A stretch of 64,000 bases of DNA, from assembly GCA_907165065.1 (NCBI GenBank), contig OU015525.1:43320037-43384036 (forward strand), read 5' to 3'. The position numbers and the translations under genes are program-made. A model generated the notes under the pieces. That model did not search any database, was not told the origin of the DNA, and saw only the letters and a list, made by a program, of their open reading frames with translations. This document shows, in pieces, positions 62,632-64,000 of the stretch (the first letter of the stretch is position 1; each line of letters begins with the position of its first letter). The DNA comes from Caprimulgus europaeus (Eukaryota > Chordata > Aves > Caprimulgiformes > Caprimulgidae).

Positions 62632-63075
62632 ACCAGAGCCCTATTCAACCTGATCTTGAACGTGTCCAGTGATGGAGCATCTACAGCTGCTCTGAGCAAC
62701 CTGTTCCAGTGAATCACCACCCTCACTGTAAAATCTAACCCTACCTTCTTTTAGTTTAAAATCATTGCCTCTTGTACTGTCACTACAGGCCTTGGTAAAA
62801 AGTCTGTCCCCATCTTTCTTAGAGCCCGCCTTTAAGAATTGAAAGGTCACAATAAGATTTCTGTGGAGCCTTCTCTTCTCCAGGCTGAACAACTCCAACT
62901 CTCTCAGCCCTTCTTCATAGTAAAGGTCTCTATCCCTCTGAACTTTTTTGTGGTCCTCCTCTGGACCTCCTCCAACAGGTCCGTGTCTGCCTTGTAGTGG
63001 GGGCCCCAGAGCTGGATGAAGTACACGAGGTGGGTTTTCACAAGAGAAGTGTAGAGAGGGTTAATCACTTCCAGG
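62632..63075 (-). mobile_element. CR1 LINE fragment, ORF2 C-terminus
   Basis: Reverse-oriented CR1 lacking the 3' tail. It opens at CCAGAGCCCTATTCAACCTG and runs through GATGGAGCATCTACAGCTG, then coding that reads on the minus strand as [19 protein letters not shown] (about 62840-62898) and LVYFIQLWGPHYKADTDLLE (about 62990-63050). The two blocks lie in different frames. Similarity stops near 63075, after TTAATCACTTCC. The missing octamer tail suggests a later deletion or loss of the 3' UTR by divergence. Confidence 0.93.
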
Positions 63076-64000
63076 TTTGATTGATCAGACCAAATGAACT
63101 GCTGCTGTTTTCTGAATTCCCAGCTATAATGAGACAAATACAATGAAAAACTTAGGAAGAGCATATTCAAGAAGATACTCTCTTGGGGAGCAGGAAGCAG
63201 GACAGGAGTACAAGCCTTGCATGGAATTCCTATCAGATCAGCAATATCTTTCTTATCAGATCCTTACAGGATAAACAGACAATCTCTTACTAATTGAGGC
63301 ATGTGAATTGCCAGTTTTGAATATAAGACTAACAGCACTTTCCTCTCTCTTGTGTGTAAGCCATGCAACACCGCTGGTCACGTCAATATTATACATTATA
63401 TTTCTGTGCTGACTTCACATTCGTCATGGTCCAAATTCCTGAGTGGTTTTGGATTAATATTTTTATGCCACCTGCAAAATTTCATTCCTCTTACAAGCAA
63501 ACCTGAGAGGATACCATTGTGAAGATACTAGCCTATTTCTAAAGAGATAAGAACTCATCAATATTTTTCATGGTGAGTATAATGATTCACATATATTTTC
63601 CTATAGTGAACCTGATAGCTATTGGCCTTTGCTACAGCACACATTTTTCTGAAATTTGGCCTGCTCCTTCATGTCAGGTTATTGGTGTCATGAAATTATT
63701 TTCAGGAACTTCTCAAATCATTTGACTGATATTTATTTTTGGCATTAAAAGTGATTCTATTGACGACCAAAGTATCTAAGGCTGGCTTTGCAATCTCAGT
63801 TATTTGTGAGCCACTCTTTTCTGTCAAGGAATTGAGGAGACATAAGGCTTGATTCAAAGCCTATGAATAATTTTTTTTCATGGTCTTTGAAGCGTGTCAT
63901 AAATCTTCTGCAGATAAATTTAAAATTCTTATCTACCATTTGAATTAGTAAGGTTTTAAAGATGAACAGTCCTTTAATAGATCAGTGAAATATTAATTCA
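63076..64000. other. Unannotated flank
   Basis: No gene or repeat recognised up to the window edge. Confidence 0.5.

Noticed and set aside
1-64000. CRISPR arrays, rRNA, tRNA, operons or bacterial-type systems
   Set aside because: No regularly spaced repeats, no cloverleaf with conserved A and B boxes, and no dense same-strand coding; the sequence is vertebrate noncoding DNA.

Overview
The window looks like a gene-poor, AT-rich stretch of a bird genome. The main evidence is repeat content. There are many copies of the avian non-LTR retrotransposon CR1, with the typical octamer-ended 3' tails (AGAATCAT-like units when read on +) and ORF2 reverse-transcriptase fragments. There are also several solitary endogenous-retrovirus LTRs that share one U3 core and end in ...CACA/ACA. 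I recognise no host protein-coding exon, rRNA, tRNA or CRISPR array. Every long recognisable coding stretch is a decayed CR1 reading frame, so the best overall reading is a gene desert or a very long intron on a macrochromosome-like segment.

Layout. 1-7 kb: a CR1 RT remnant (820-1520), a very old CR1 3' end (4515-4910), and a locally GC-richer block (6460-6876) holding an exact 13-bp Maf recognition palindrome. 7-19 kb: a possible LTR-like block (6990-7860), a perfect 19-bp hairpin (10276-10320), a CR1 tail (12711-12888), a 5'-truncated LTR (15098-15485), a 130-bp pyrimidine tract (16002-16130) and a reverse-oriented LTR with CCAAT and TATA boxes (18514-18997). 19-27 kb: no recognised element apart from homopolymers. 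27-31 kb: a CR1 internal fragment ending at a solo LTR with a perfect 5-bp target duplication (27663-28283), another CR1 tail (29012-29196) and a forward LTR (29983-30593). 32-36 kb: one short forward CR1 tail and the longest CR1 (33089-35676), carrying degraded endonuclease, RT and C-terminal blocks. 37-43 kb: a reverse LTR (37807-38419), a CR1 split by another LTR (38676-39899) and a further CR1 (41874-42503). 43-59 kb: essentially unannotated AT-rich DNA. 59-64 kb: a reverse LTR (58895 to about 59400) and a CR1 fragment (62632-63075).

Nothing here forms an operon or pathway. The interest lies in the insertion history (nested insertions, target-site duplications), in regulatory cassettes carried by the LTRs (CRE, TATA, poly(A) signal), in isolated palindromes, and in the strong minus-strand bias of the retroelements, which hints that a host gene may be transcribed through the window on the plus strand. 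Family names rest on remembered consensus features; element boundaries are approximate unless a target-site duplication is stated.
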